Of a stretch of DNA of 46,951 nt, positions 1 through 9,422 are shown piece after piece. Each line of letters begins with the position of its first letter. The first letter of the stretch is position 1. The stretch spans positions 1-46,951 of the forward strand of contig JAKSTJ010000017.1 in the NCBI GenBank assembly GCA_024402635.1, given 5' to 3'. Source of the DNA: Treponema sp. Its GTDB lineage: Bacteria > Spirochaetota > Spirochaetia > Treponematales > Treponemataceae. Under the pieces are notes generated by a model that worked only from the letters and a program-made list of their open reading frames with translations, had not been told where the DNA came from and made no database searches. The position numbers and the translations under genes are program-made.

Positions 1-955
1 ACTGAGCAGAAGTTCCTGGTGCAACACCAAAGAAACCAGCTTCTGGGTTGATAGCGTAGAGACGTCCATCTTTTCCGAATTTCATCCATGCAATATCATC
101 ACCTACAGTTTCTACTTTCCAACCAGGGATTGTAGGAATAAGCATAGCAAGGTTTGTTTTACCACAAGCACTTGGGAAAGCACCTGTTACATATTTAACT
201 TCACCTTTAGGGTTTGTTAATTTTAAGATTAACATGTGTTCTGCTAACCAGCCTTCATCGCGAGCGATTACTGTAGCAATACGGAGAGCGAAACATTTTT
301 TACCGAGAAGAGCGTTTCCACCGTATCCTGAACCATAAGACCAGATAAGGTGTTCTTCTGGGAACTGAGAAATGTATTTGTTTTCAACGTCAGCACATGG
401 CCAGATTCCGTTGTCTTTTTCGCCATTGTTTAATGGTTTACCAACTGAGTGTAAACATGGAACAAAGTCATCACCTAAGTACTGCCAAACTTTTTCACCA
501 GCACGTGTCATGATGTCCATATTTAATACAACGTATTCAGAGTCTGTAAGTTCAACACCATATTTAGCGATTGGTGAACCAAGTGGACCCATACAGAAAG
601 GAATTACATACATTGTACGACCATGCATACAACCTGTGTAGAGACCTGTCATTGTTGCTTTTAATTCTTTTGGATCAATCCAGTGGTTTGTTGGACCTGC
701 ATCTTCTTCTTTAACAGAAGAAATAAAAGTACGAGCTTCTACACGAGCAACGTCACTAGGAAGTGAACGGAACAAGAAACAGTTTTCTTTTGCTTTTAAT
801 GGAGTAGCAAGACCTGCATCAACACATTTCTGCATTAATGAATCATACTCTTTAGTTGAACCATCACAAATTACAACATTGTCTGGTTCACACATTTTTA
901 CACATTCTTCAACCCAAGCTTTAATCTTGGCATTTTTGATGTCGTTTAATGTCAT
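1..955 (-). CDS. pckG: Phosphoenolpyruvate carboxykinase (GTP), N-terminal part, cut by window edge
   Basis: Cytosolic enzyme interconverting oxaloacetate and phosphoenolpyruvate with GTP/GDP; in fermenting spirochaetes it probably fixes CO2 towards oxaloacetate and succinate (inference). The frame is open from an ATG at 953-955 to the window edge, about 318 codons, roughly half of the usual 600 or so residues. Diagnostic pieces are the [14 protein letters not shown] segment, the [15 protein letters not shown] segment and the phosphate-binding loop [13 protein letters not shown] with the reactive cysteine of the GTP-type family. The start is fixed by an AGGAG Shine-Dalgarno site seven bases upstream. 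It stands alone in its transcription unit as far as can be seen. The remaining C-terminal half lies outside the window. Confidence 0.95.
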   Translation of the reverse strand, partial: MTLNDIKNAKIKAWVEECVKMCEPDNVVICDGSTKEYDSLMQKCVDAGLATPLKAKENCFLFRSLPSDVARVEARTFISSVKEEDAGPTNHWIDPKELKATMTGLYTGCMHGRTMYVIPFCMGPLGSPIAKYGVELTDSEYVVLNMDIMTRAGEKVWQYLGDDFVPCLHSVGKPLNNGEKDNGIWPCADVENKYISQFPEEHLIWSYGSGYGGNALLGKKCFALRIATVIARDEGWLAEHMLILKLTNPKGEVKYVTGAFPSACGKTNLAMLIPTIPGWKVETVGDDIAWMKFGKDGRLYAINPEAGFFGVAPGTSAQ

Positions 956-1063
956 TTATAACTCCTATACATACTTGAGTCCTCTCCAAGAGAACCCTAA
1001 TATTTCAATATATAATTTAATGAAATTTTAGGTCATATTCAATATAAATAATTTAAAACTAAG

Positions 1064-1093
1064 CAGGTTTAAAAACTCTTTTTATTGAACCTG
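1064..1093 (-). terminator. Probable terminator of the bat-smr operon
   Basis: Directly after the stop of the zinc-ribbon gene the minus strand can fold as CAGGTT / AACCTG with an inner AAAAA / TTTTT stem around GAG. The following T-run is interrupted, so it is a modest intrinsic terminator. It would end the long minus-strand Bat operon before the PEP carboxykinase gene. Confidence 0.45.
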
Positions 1094-1094
1094 T

Positions 1095-1763
1095 TTACAT
1101 ACTTAATGAAATACTGGAAATGTATATCTTTGACATTAATGGATCAATAACGAATAGCAGAACAATTAAAACCAGGATCCAGAGTTTGCTTGTGCCACCT
1201 TCTTTTTCTATATAATTAATTTTTTCTTTTTTAGAAGACAGATTCTCTGTTTTTTTCATAAGTTTTGTATATCTGGAATAGATAATAAAATCAGCAAATA
1301 AACCATAAGCTACATTCAATAAGAAACTCAGAAGTGGAGAGAAAAAACTAAAAATAATTGATGCAATTAAAGCTATTGATCCTGTAATGTAACATTTTCT
1401 GTAGAAAAAATATAAAGTTCCAAAGAAGAAAGCGGCTGTATTCCATCTGATGATATTATTCTCTTTGTAGGAAAAATGAAGAAAGCATTTGTAAAAGTGC
1501 ATGTATCTTTTAAAAGAGATAATTTTTGATCCCTGAATAAAGGCTTTCAGGAAATCGTCTTTTGATTCAAATTCCATGCCAATGCTGACAACTTCATCCA
1601 TATTTTGTAAATCTTTTTGACTTAATCCTGCAGAATTGATTGAATTTGAAAAACTGTTATTGCTTTTAACGAAAGATTTATCTTTTCTTTCTACTTTAGT
1701 TCCACAATTTTCACAAAATTTAACATTTTCATTAAGTTTGGCTCCGCAATTTTCACAAAACAT
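1095..1763 (-). CDS. Double zinc-ribbon membrane protein (DUF2628-like)
   Basis: Function unknown. The N-terminus holds two CxxC knuckles in the form FCENCGAKLNEN and FCENCGTK (residues 2-22), a zinc-ribbon of the zinc_ribbon_2 kind. After a polar linker, residues about 65-180 resemble DUF2628 membrane proteins (IIRWNTAAFFFGTLYFFYRKCY), with hydrophobic segments near 110-165 and a last one near 192-210. The start is supported by AAGGA upstream. It follows smr by 19 bases and is the last gene of the Bat operon, so it may be co-expressed with the envelope complex, though a functional link is only inferred. Confidence 0.75.
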   Translation of the reverse strand: MFCENCGAKLNENVKFCENCGTKVERKDKSFVKSNNSFSNSINSAGLSQKDLQNMDEVVSIGMEFESKDDFLKAFIQGSKIISFKRYMHFYKCFLHFSYKENNIIRWNTAAFFFGTLYFFYRKCYITGSIALIASIIFSFFSPLLSFLLNVAYGLFADFIIYSRYTKLMKKTENLSSKKEKINYIEKEGGTSKLWILVLIVLLFVIDPLMSKIYISSISLSM

Positions 1764-1782
1764 AAAATTATCCTTTTTTAAT

Positions 1783-2346
1783 TTATTTTAAGATAACCCA
1801 GGTTGCACCTTTTCCGCCGTCCGATTGATTTTTTGGATGACCTGACATTCCGCAATGCTTGTTGTTTTCAATAAATTTTCGTACAAGTTCACCTAAAACA
1901 GGATCTGTTCCTGTTGTATGAATTCCTTTTCCATGGATTATCATTACTTTTTTGATTCCTTTTGCAAGACAATCAGAAATAAAGAAATTTAATCGTTCTA
2001 AAGCTTCATCCTGATGTAAACCGTGCAAATCAATTCTTGCTTCTGGACGAAGATTGATTAAATAATTTCTGTCTTGTAAGGCTGTACGTTCAACAGATTC
2101 TTCTGCAATTTTATCTTTATCAATTGTACCGTAACGTCTAAGCCACATTTCCATTGGATTAATTTTTTTTGAATTGTCTGCAGCAATTTGAGCTTCAAAA
2201 TCTCTTTCTTCTTTTGCAGCTTTTTCTTCCGGAGTAGGGGCATTTGCTTTTTTATGAGATATCTGATTTTTTCCGCTTTCTTTTTGTTTGCGGATTTTAT
2301 TTGTCTGCATTTTATCCCATTGGTTTAAAATATCGTTCATATCCAT
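1783..2346 (-). CDS. Smr-domain protein (MutS2 C-terminal-like nuclease domain)
   Basis: Stand-alone small MutS-related protein. Residues 1-60 are charged and probably disordered. The Smr domain covers about 100-187, with DLHGLH at 106-111, HGKG at 138-141 and a C-terminal GGKGATWVIL strand, all typical of the family. Smr domains cut branched DNA or, in MutS2-type proteins, RNA on collided ribosomes; which applies here cannot be told. The start uses AGAGG nine bases upstream. It lies 16 bases after the BatD gene and 19 before the zinc-ribbon gene, so it is part of the Bat transcript. Confidence 0.9.
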   Translation of the reverse strand: MDMNDILNQWDKMQTNKIRKQKESGKNQISHKKANAPTPEEKAAKEERDFEAQIAADNSKKINPMEMWLRRYGTIDKDKIAEESVERTALQDRNYLINLRPEARIDLHGLHQDEALERLNFFISDCLAKGIKKVMIIHGKGIHTTGTDPVLGELVRKFIENNKHCGMSGHPKNQSDGGKGATWVILK

Positions 2347-2362
2347 AAGGCAATACCTCTTT

Positions 2363-3751
2363 CTATTTAATAAAAATAACTTCGTCTTCGTGACACCAGC
2401 CGCAGGTTTCTCCTAATTCAACATAAATCCATTCACTTGATTTTGCAGTTATAGAAACTCTGGTTCCTGCTGGCAATTCTGATTTTGAATCAACTTTCAT
2501 TTCTGGAATTGACTGAATTGTACAGCCTTTACTGATTGCATAGGAATCTGTAATACGAGAAATTGAAATAATAAGTAAAATTCCAAAGGCAACAAGAGCA
2601 ATTGAAAAAATTATGATTAAAATGCGTCTTTTCTTAATAATGAGGATAATTAATACAACTGCCATAATTACAGTTAAAACCAGATAAATGTAAAATAATG
2701 GTTGTGAAAATTCTGATTCAGAAGAAGGCAAACCTAATGTAGATTCATAATTTTTTCGGTCTTTTTTTGCTGAACCAAATAAGGAATGTTTTTCTTTGGA
2801 ACGTAAATCAGCTAATTTCTGGCATTGATCTTCGGTAATAGAATTTCTCTGGATTTCAGAAGTTTCGGTATTAATAGTTTCAATTGCAAATGCAGTTTCA
2901 AAAGGATTTTCTTCTGATTTTTTTTCTGTATCATCAGCTTCAAGAACTTCAACATAGAAAGAAGACATTTTAACTTCTGTTTTACTTCCTGTGTAAGTTG
3001 TTACATTCATTGAAATTTCTGGAAATGTAACTTTTCCTGGAATTAATGGAGTCCAGCAATATTCAGAAACATTGAAAATTGTACCTAAAGTGTCTTTTTC
3101 ATGGTATTGTTTTGATTCACTTTCTATGCTTTTTGTTTTATAGAATAACGAATCTTTTGGTAAATCTGCCCGTTCATTCATCAGCTGAAGAACATATTGC
3201 ATTTGAGTTGTAAAATAGATTTTTTCTCCAGCTTTTACAGTTAGTTTTGGCTTTTGATTGTAATTTTCTGAAGAAGAAAAAGTTGTACCGTCTTTTAATT
3301 TAATAAGAATAATTGGTTTCTGTTTTGCAGGATTAACTTTTACATTAATTGCTTCAAATGGGATTTTATATGATTTTCCGGCAATTCGGGTATTAAGTGC
3401 AGGTAAAGTATAATCTCCAGGATTGTCAAAAACAACTACCAGTTCAATATTTGTACCTTCCATGCTGGTCATGCTTTCAACCTTTTCTACAGATTTATAA
3501 GTATAATTGTCTGTATTCTGAGGTTTTACAAAATCAATGTGATATGAACGAGTTGATGGAACAAAAACTTCAAAATGAATTTCTGCATCTGAGTATAATT
3601 CACTTGTTGTTGAAGGAATGATAATTAGATTGTTTATATGTTCCGGAGTTAATTCTTCTGCATAAAAAGAATTACATAAAACTAAAGATAAAATGCCTGT
3701 TAATAATCTTCTGCAGAACTTGTTGATTGAGTTTGTTCGCTGTTTTTCCAT
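2363..3751 (-). CDS. batD: BatD-like periplasmic/membrane protein with C-terminal SH3 domain
   Basis: Last bat gene proper. A signal peptide (about residues 12-32, RRLLTGILSLVLCNSFYAEE) is followed by beta-rich domains of the BatD/oxygen-tolerance type (residues about 35-280), two membrane segments at about 350-400 (FYIYLVLTVIMAVVLIILII, then IIIFSIALVAFGILLII) and a bacterial SH3 domain at about 405-462 ending in the GWCHEDEVIFI turn. BatD proteins are thought to stabilise the VWA proteins at the membrane; the SH3 tail may bind peptidoglycan (inference). The start lies inside the batB-batC gene, overlapping it by 52 bases in another frame, with GAAGGA just upstream. Identification rests on position and topology more than on clear motifs. 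Confidence 0.75.
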   Translation of the reverse strand: MEKQRTNSINKFCRRLLTGILSLVLCNSFYAEELTPEHINNLIIIPSTTSELYSDAEIHFEVFVPSTRSYHIDFVKPQNTDNYTYKSVEKVESMTSMEGTNIELVVVFDNPGDYTLPALNTRIAGKSYKIPFEAINVKVNPAKQKPIILIKLKDGTTFSSSENYNQKPKLTVKAGEKIYFTTQMQYVLQLMNERADLPKDSLFYKTKSIESESKQYHEKDTLGTIFNVSEYCWTPLIPGKVTFPEISMNVTTYTGSKTEVKMSSFYVEVLEADDTEKKSEENPFETAFAIETINTETSEIQRNSITEDQCQKLADLRSKEKHSLFGSAKKDRKNYESTLGLPSSESEFSQPLFYIYLVLTVIMAVVLIILIIKKRRILIIIFSIALVAFGILLIISISRITDSYAISKGCTIQSIPEMKVDSKSELPAGTRVSITAKSSEWIYVELGETCGWCHEDEVIFIK

Positions 3752-5346
3752 TTTCCTTCGTCGTGCTCCTTTATTCTTTCAAATACTGCTTCCTGCATAT
3801 CTGTAACAGGGTTGTCCTGATTTTCGGTTGGAGTTGATTTTGTTTGAGGCTGACTTGCCTGAATTTTTTCTGCAGCTGCCTTTTGAATTGAAACTTCAAG
3901 ATTAATCTTTGCATCAATTTTTGAACTGTCAATTGCAAGTGCTTTTTTAAAACTTTCCTGAGCTTCCTGATATTTTCCATTCTTTGCCAGAATGATTCCT
4001 TCATTATAAGCGGCTGCATATTTTATTGCTTCCGGGGCTGAATCGGAAATCTGGGAAAATTTATCTAAAGCGGCTTCATATTCTTCAAGTTTTGCATAGG
4101 CTGTTCCTAAATCATAAAGAGAATAGCTTAAAAGTTTTTCATCATGATTTTGAGCAGAATCTTTTACTACTTCAAGATAGCAGGAAACGGCAGTTCCATA
4201 TTGTTTCTGTTCAAATGCATAGGTTCCCTGAAGAATTTGTGCAGTATTTTTTGAACATCCTGTAAAAGTGAAAACTATTGAAAATAATGTGAACACCATT
4301 AATACAGATGTTTTTTTTGTATCTTTGAAAAATTTTGTAATATCCAGTTCCATGAAAACGTATGCAAGAATAAAGAAAATTATGGCAAGAAGAAGGAAAG
4401 TTGTATATCTGGAAACTGGTTTTGCTTCATAAGTAATAACCTGGCCATCAATTGCTTTTAATTGTGCTAAAAGGGAAGAAGCAGAGCCTCTATCAAGGGA
4501 ATTGATGTATTTAACAGGTGTATGATCTTTTAAATTGATTGTTGCATTTTGAGCTTCTGAAATTGTATCTTTAATCTGATTTTCTCTAAGTGCCGAATTA
4601 ATGTAAGTTACTCCGTCCCCTGTAAGAACTTTTGATTCTTCTGGCTGTCCAAATCCAACAATTGTTACAGGAATTCCAGATTGAATATTATCAATCAAAG
4701 CGGATTTTAAATGACCGTCAGTTTCTTCTCCATCTGTAAAAACCCAGATTCTTCCTGCATAAGCATAATTTGAAGGAAATGAATTTTTTGCCTTTGTAAT
4801 TCCTTTTCCAAGACTTGTACCAGGAACTGTCATTAATGATGGAGACATTGCATTTAATAATGAACGGATGCTTGTATAATCTTCTGTAAGAGGAATTGCA
4901 GTTACTCCGTCCCCTTTTGCAACAACAACAGAAACTGGAGTTCCAAGATTGTTTTCTTCAATTTTATCCAGCAATAATTCTGCATATTTAGAAGCTGCTT
5001 TTAATCTTGTCATTCCTTTTGGGCCGTCTTCCGCCAGCATACTGTTTGAAATGTCAAAAACAAAACTTACAGAGGTTCCTGTTTTCTGAACTGGAACTAA
5101 ATTTGTTCCCCAGTAAATGCCTGCATACGCGCACACTAGCATTGTCCATCCTAATGTTAAAAAGAAACTTCTGAAAAAAACAAACTTTCTGTAATTAAAA
5201 ATTCTGGTAGTTCCAGTAAAGCCTTTATGAACTCTAAAGTTTTGTTTTACATAGAAACTGTTTTTTCTATTTTTAAAAATAATGAAAATAATTGCTGGTA
5301 TTATTAAGAGAAGTAAAAAAAATGCATATGGTCGTTCACAAGTCAT
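3700..5346 (-). CDS. batB: BatB-BatC fusion: VWA membrane protein with TPR tail
   Basis: Membrane segments at about 8-24 and 60-80 lead into a periplasmic von Willebrand A domain with the metal-ion site DISNS at 98-102 and a TDGEE segment. A third membrane segment lies at about 318-336. Then follows a surprise: residues 344-364 (KK, hydrophobic run, FTFTGC) look like a lipoprotein signal with lipobox Cys364, and residues about 370-500 are tetratricopeptide repeats (YSLYDLGTAYAKLEEYEAAL, NEGIILAKNGKYQEAQESF). BatC is normally a separate TPR protein, so this is a BatB-BatC fusion that may keep BatC's export signal as an internal membrane segment. GGGAGA precedes the ATG. Eighteen bases separate it from batA. 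Confidence 0.88.
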   Translation of the reverse strand: MTCERPYAFFLLLLIIPAIIFIIFKNRKNSFYVKQNFRVHKGFTGTTRIFNYRKFVFFRSFFLTLGWTMLVCAYAGIYWGTNLVPVQKTGTSVSFVFDISNSMLAEDGPKGMTRLKAASKYAELLLDKIEENNLGTPVSVVVAKGDGVTAIPLTEDYTSIRSLLNAMSPSLMTVPGTSLGKGITKAKNSFPSNYAYAGRIWVFTDGEETDGHLKSALIDNIQSGIPVTIVGFGQPEESKVLTGDGVTYINSALRENQIKDTISEAQNATINLKDHTPVKYINSLDRGSASSLLAQLKAIDGQVITYEAKPVSRYTTFLLLAIIFFILAYVFMELDITKFFKDTKKTSVLMVFTLFSIVFTFTGCSKNTAQILQGTYAFEQKQYGTAVSCYLEVVKDSAQNHDEKLLSYSLYDLGTAYAKLEEYEAALDKFSQISDSAPEAIKYAAAYNEGIILAKNGKYQEAQESFKKALAIDSSKIDAKINLEVSIQKAAAEKIQASQPQTKSTPTENQDNPVTDMQEAVFERIKEHDEGKWKNSEQTQSTSSAEDY

Positions 5347-5364
5347 AATAAATCTCCCGTAAAA

Positions 5365-6366
5365 TCAGACGATTTCGTTCATAAATACACGTTTGAAAAT
5401 CCATGTTGCAATAAACAGAATAATACCGGCAATAAGGAATTTATCAAAATAATGAACGCTGATTGTTTTATATGTAAAACTTTGTGTTGAACTTTCAGCT
5501 TTTGTTACTGATTGAAGAGTTGTAAGTAAATCTTCAGTTGTTCGAACTTCGTAGTAGTGACCGTTTGCTGAAGAAGCGATTTTCTTTAATGAAGCTGAAT
5601 TAAAGTTAGAATCTAAATAACCAGAATAAACTTTACCGGTTTTTGGATCTTCATATTCAATTGGAACAGTTCCTCGAGAACCAATTCCTATTACGTAAAT
5701 TGGGATATTATTGGAATTTGCCAGAGTTGCTGCAGTTTCAGGGTGAATTTCCCCGGCATTGTTTTCTCCATCAGTTAAAAGAATGATTATTTTCTTTGGA
5801 GCTGATGATGAAATAAGATGACAAATTGCAGTGCTTAATCCATCACCAATTGCAGAACCATCTCCCATCATACCAACACTCATGTCATTTACTTCTTTAA
5901 AAAATGACTGATGATCACTGGTTGGTGGAACTGCAACTTCTGCTTCTGAACCTAAAAGAACTAAACCGTAACGTAAACCTTCATTTTCAACGGCAAGTTT
6001 TTTTATTGTATTTTTTGCAGCATTCATTCTTGTGTCGTCATCAACATCTTTACCGGCCATAGAAGGACTTGTATCAACAACAAAAATAAGATCTGAACCT
6101 AAAGATGAAAAAGTTTTTTCCTGATGAGAAATAACTGGATCTGCAAAAGCAATTATTACACATAAAATTGCTCCAGTTTTTGTAATTTTTGCTAAAATTG
6201 AAAAGAATCTGATTACAACCCCTTTCCATGTAAAAAGTCTTCCTTCCCAATCACCTAAAACAGCTGGAAATTCGATTTTAGAAAAAATTTTGAACTTTCT
6301 TAGAATGATTAGCAGAGGAACTAAAAGCAAAAATAAAAATGCAAGAGGATTCTGAAAACTAGGCAT
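5365..6366 (-). CDS. batA: BatA, von Willebrand A membrane protein
   Basis: Membrane segments at about 7-23 and 61-78, a VWA domain from residue 93 with an intact metal-ion-dependent adhesion site DTSPS at 98-102 and LLTDGENNAGE further on, and a final membrane segment near the C-terminus (FDKFLIAGIILFIATWIF). The length of 333 residues is usual for BatA. It is part of the aerotolerance (Bat) set described in Bacteroides and also found in spirochaetes, where the proteins form an envelope complex of debated role. The start overlaps the preceding gene by 8 bases and is served by GAAGGAAG. Confidence 0.92.
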   Translation of the reverse strand: MPSFQNPLAFLFLLLVPLLIILRKFKIFSKIEFPAVLGDWEGRLFTWKGVVIRFFSILAKITKTGAILCVIIAFADPVISHQEKTFSSLGSDLIFVVDTSPSMAGKDVDDDTRMNAAKNTIKKLAVENEGLRYGLVLLGSEAEVAVPPTSDHQSFFKEVNDMSVGMMGDGSAIGDGLSTAICHLISSSAPKKIIILLTDGENNAGEIHPETAATLANSNNIPIYVIGIGSRGTVPIEYEDPKTGKVYSGYLDSNFNSASLKKIASSANGHYYEVRTTEDLLTTLQSVTKAESSTQSFTYKTISVHYFDKFLIAGIILFIATWIFKRVFMNEIV

Positions 6367-7300
6367 TTGAACTTCCTTCTTCTTTTAAGTCTGGACTTTT
6401 ATTTTCTTCCGGAGTTTCAATAATTTCGATATTTCTGATAATTTTAGAAATTAAAGATTCTTTTTCTCCGCCGTGGAAAGATGCATCTTTGCTGTATCGG
6501 ATATAATCAGTTCGTGTAAAAGTGCTGGCTATTCCAATAAATGCATCTTCTTTTTCTGAAGATAAAAGGTGAAGTGTAGCTTTGTAAAAACAATTCATGA
6601 GTTCTGAAGTTAATGCATGAGTAAAAGGATAATCAAATCTTACTTCAAGATAATTGCGGATAATCTGCTGAATTTGTTCTGCTATATCGTGAGATGGAAG
6701 TTCCGAATCTTCCATTAAGTTGTACAGTTTTTTTAGAGCCTGCTTTTTATTTTTCTTATATTTTTTCAATAATTTTTTATTTTTAAAATAAAGAGCAACT
6801 TCTCTGTGTTTTACAATAAGTCTAATTCCAATAATAATTATTATAAATCCTGCAATTCCATAACTCCATAATTGGATTGTTGTACCTGGCAAAAGCATTG
6901 GAGATTCTGCATCGCGAATTGTAGAATTTGATTCATTTTCTATTAATGAAATAATTTGAATTGGTTCAAAACGAATAATATGCTGTGCTCCAGTAATTCC
7001 AAAGGCAAGATCAAGATCAAATTCTGGAAAATCAATTCGTCCTGTTTTCCATGGAATAAATGAAACTGAAAGAGTGTAATAATCAGCTCCACTTGAAGCA
7101 ATATATATATTTGTTATTTGAAATTGAGTTTCATCAATATTTCTGGAAAAACCGGAAACATCAAGTTCAATTCTGTCTGATTTTAAAACTGCTTCCCGTA
7201 AAAAACTTAAATCGGAACTAAAAGAACACTGAAGTTCTCCTCTGTCCCCAATATAAATCTGTTTTGGCAGTAAAATTTGGCTTGTCTGAATAACTTCCAT
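6359..7300 (-). CDS. Bat-operon membrane protein (DUF4381-like position)
   Basis: No signal peptide is obvious; residues 1-135 are beta-rich (periplasm-type strands such as YTLSVSFIPWKTGRIDFPEFDL), followed by one membrane segment at about 146-163 (YGIAGFIIIIIGIRLIV) and a basic cytoplasmic tail with a helical region ending in NYLEVRFDYPFTHALTSELM. This layout and its place between DUF58 and batA match the small membrane protein found there in other bat operons. The function is unknown. The stop of DUF58 is only 2 bases upstream and the 3' end overlaps batA by 8 bases, so translation is probably coupled. Confidence 0.7.
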   Translation of the reverse strand: MEVIQTSQILLPKQIYIGDRGELQCSFSSDLSFLREAVLKSDRIELDVSGFSRNIDETQFQITNIYIASSGADYYTLSVSFIPWKTGRIDFPEFDLDLAFGITGAQHIIRFEPIQIISLIENESNSTIRDAESPMLLPGTTIQLWSYGIAGFIIIIIGIRLIVKHREVALYFKNKKLLKKYKKNKKQALKKLYNLMEDSELPSHDIAEQIQQIIRNYLEVRFDYPFTHALTSELMNCFYKATLHLLSSEKEDAFIGIASTFTRTDYIRYSKDASFHGGEKESLISKIIRNIEIIETPEENKSPDLKEEGSSNA

Positions 7301-7302
7301 AA

Positions 7303-8202
7303 CTATCTCTCTTGTTTACCGGCTTTTTTTCGTGCAAAAACAGAAGTTAAAACCTGTAGCGGATCATCTGTTGTATTAACAATTACAGGTGTAATTCCGT
7401 GTTTTATAGAAATTTCTTTCCACATGTTTACAGAACTTTCGTTGTATGCTTTCCAGTCATTTTTAAATTCACTGGATCCTGTTGGAATTAAAAGTTTTTT
7501 TCCTGTTTCAATGTCCATAAAACGGGCAGTTCCTACAGAAGGTAATACTTCGTTATATTTACCCTGAATTCTCATAGCAATTACATCATGTTTGTGAGCA
7601 AGAGAAATAATTGGTTTTTCCCAGTTTGCACTTCTAAAATCTGAAATTACAAATATCAATGAACGTTTTTTCAGGAGTTTTCCGGCACCTGTTAATGCAT
7701 TTCCAATAATTGAACCTGTTACAGGATTTTCTGGAATATTGTCCAAATGATTTAATAACAACATTGTTTGTTGCTGTCCGAATTTTGGTTCACATGAAAA
7801 ATGAATTGCCCCATCAAAGAAAACGGCTCCTACAGGACAACCGTTCATTTCGGAAGCAATTGTAATTAATGCTGCAGATTCAGCCGCAACATCATATTTT
7901 GTACGATTATTTGTTCCCAAATGCATGGAAAGGGAAGAATCTACAACTAAAAATATTTGAAGTTCCCGTTCTTCTTCAAAAATTTTAACATAAGGTTTTC
8001 CCATTCTTGCAGTAACGTTCCAGTCAATAGTACGGATATCATCACCGCGAATGTAGTCACGTACACCGGAAAATTCAATTCCCTGGCCGCGATAGAGAGA
8101 ACGGAAATTACCTGTTTTCATTCCCTCGGCAAGTTCGCTGGCTGCAATTCGTAAATATGAGGCTCGTTTTACTAATGTGCTTTTATCAAGTATGGAACTC
8201 AT
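7303..8202 (-). CDS. DUF58 domain protein of the bat operon
   Basis: Carries the family hallmark at about residues 46-80: VRDYIRGDDIRTIDWNVTAR followed by KIFEEERE, and then a degenerate VWA fold beginning VVDSSLSM. DUF58 proteins are constant partners of MoxR ATPases in the MoxR/VWA systems and are thought to be clients or adaptors. It is cytoplasmic, with no membrane segment seen in 299 residues. AGGTGG precedes the ATG. Twenty-two bases after moxR and 2 before the next gene. Confidence 0.92.
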   Translation of the reverse strand: MSSILDKSTLVKRASYLRIAASELAEGMKTGNFRSLYRGQGIEFSGVRDYIRGDDIRTIDWNVTARMGKPYVKIFEEERELQIFLVVDSSLSMHLGTNNRTKYDVAAESAALITIASEMNGCPVGAVFFDGAIHFSCEPKFGQQQTMLLLNHLDNIPENPVTGSIIGNALTGAGKLLKKRSLIFVISDFRSANWEKPIISLAHKHDVIAMRIQGKYNEVLPSVGTARFMDIETGKKLLIPTGSSEFKNDWKAYNESSVNMWKEISIKHGITPVIVNTTDDPLQVLTSVFARKKAGKQER

Positions 8203-8224
8203 GGATTTTTACCACCTGTTAAAA

Positions 8225-9223
8225 TTATGGAACAGGAATAAAATCAAGAATTCTTGAAATAATATCGTCAGCTGTAATATTATCAGCGGCTGCTTCATAT
8301 GAAAGTACAATTCTGTGGCGAAGAACGTTCATTGCAACAGCTTTAATATCTTCTGGTAAAACAAATTCTCTTCCTGCAAACATAGCGTGAACTTTTGCAC
8401 ATTTTAACATTGCAATACCAGCTCGTGGAGATGCTCCAAATTGTATGTAGCGTGTAATATCATTTGATTTATTTGAAGAAATAACTGAACGTCCCTGATT
8501 TTTATGATTTTCTGGGCGTGTTACAGTAAGAATTGAAACAATATAATCAATAAGTTTTTCATCACAGGAAATTTTATCTGCCAATGAGCGCATTCCTTTA
8601 ATTGCATCTTCTGAAATTAATTTTCTAACCTGAACTAAAGGTGCTTTTCCACATGACTGAACAATAAGTTTTTCATTTTCAGCTGTTGGATAATGGATAA
8701 TAAGTTTCATTAAGAAACGGTCAAGTTCTGCTTCTGGAAGATTATATGTTCCTTCCTGTTCAACAGGGTTTTGTGTAGCCATTACAAAGAATGGTTCTGG
8801 AAGTTTGTAAGTTTCTTCACCAATTGTAACCTGATGTTCTTCCATTGCTTCAAGCATTGCTGATTGAACTTTTGCAGGTGCACGGTTAATTTCATCAGCA
8901 AGAATAATATTTGAAAAAACTGGACCTTTTCTAACGGTGAAAGTTCCTTTGTTCTGTTCATAAAGCAAAGTACCTGTTACATCAGCAGGTAAAAGATCTG
9001 GAGTAAACTGAATTCTTTTAAAATCAAGTCCTAAAATTTCAGAAAAAGTTTTGATTGTAAGAGTTTTTGCTAATCCTGGAACACCTTCTAATAAAACGTG
9101 TCCGCCTGCAATAAATGCAATAAGTATATCTTCTACAAGTTGATCTTGTCCTACAAGTCGTCTTTTAGCTTCTGTTTTACATGCTTCAGCTACTTTTTTA
9201 CAATAATCAAGTTCTTCGCTCAT
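8225..9223 (-). CDS. moxR: MoxR-family AAA+ ATPase
   Basis: First gene of the Bat operon. Walker A is EGVPGLAKT at 46-54, Walker B is ILADE at 107-111 followed by INRAPAKVQSAMLEAMEE, sensor 1 is FFVMATQNP and the arginine-finger region is LDRFLM; all are typical of MoxR chaperone ATPases that insert metals or remodel VWA proteins. I start at the ATG of MSEELDY (332 residues), which has GGATGGGA just upstream; an in-frame ATG three codons earlier (9232) has no Shine-Dalgarno site. No convincing promoter was found upstream on the minus strand, only weak TAGACA / TATATG boxes. Confidence 0.95.
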   Translation of the reverse strand: MSEELDYCKKVAEACKTEAKRRLVGQDQLVEDILIAFIAGGHVLLEGVPGLAKTLTIKTFSEILGLDFKRIQFTPDLLPADVTGTLLYEQNKGTFTVRKGPVFSNIILADEINRAPAKVQSAMLEAMEEHQVTIGEETYKLPEPFFVMATQNPVEQEGTYNLPEAELDRFLMKLIIHYPTAENEKLIVQSCGKAPLVQVRKLISEDAIKGMRSLADKISCDEKLIDYIVSILTVTRPENHKNQGRSVISSNKSNDITRYIQFGASPRAGIAMLKCAKVHAMFAGREFVLPEDIKAVAMNVLRHRIVLSYEAAADNITADDIISRILDFIPVP

Positions 9224-9361
9224 AATTCCCATCCAAAAATTTAATTATAAAAAAAATATAACATATAATAGTAAAAAAATAAATGTCTAAGAAAAATCAA
9301 TATTATAGTGCAAATTGCAAAATTTATAGTTTATTCGCAAGAGCAAACATGTGTAATAATC

Positions 9362-9390
9362 TTGATATTTTTTCTTCGTTTTTCTATTAT
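9362..9390 (+). promoter_or_regulatory. Sigma-70-type promoter of the lipoprotein pair
   Basis: TTGATA at 9362-9367, a 17-base spacer and TATTAT at 9385-9390. Transcription would begin near 9397, giving a leader of about 25 bases that holds TTTAAGGAG before the ATG at 9423. Confidence 0.65.
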
Positions 9391-9422
9391 TCGATTATAT
9401 TTTTATTTAAGGAGTTTTTATT

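Noticed and set aside
1095..9223. Bat operon as a counter-phage or toxin system
   Set aside because: Gene order and domains match the well-known MoxR/DUF58/BatA-D set; no defence effector is attached.
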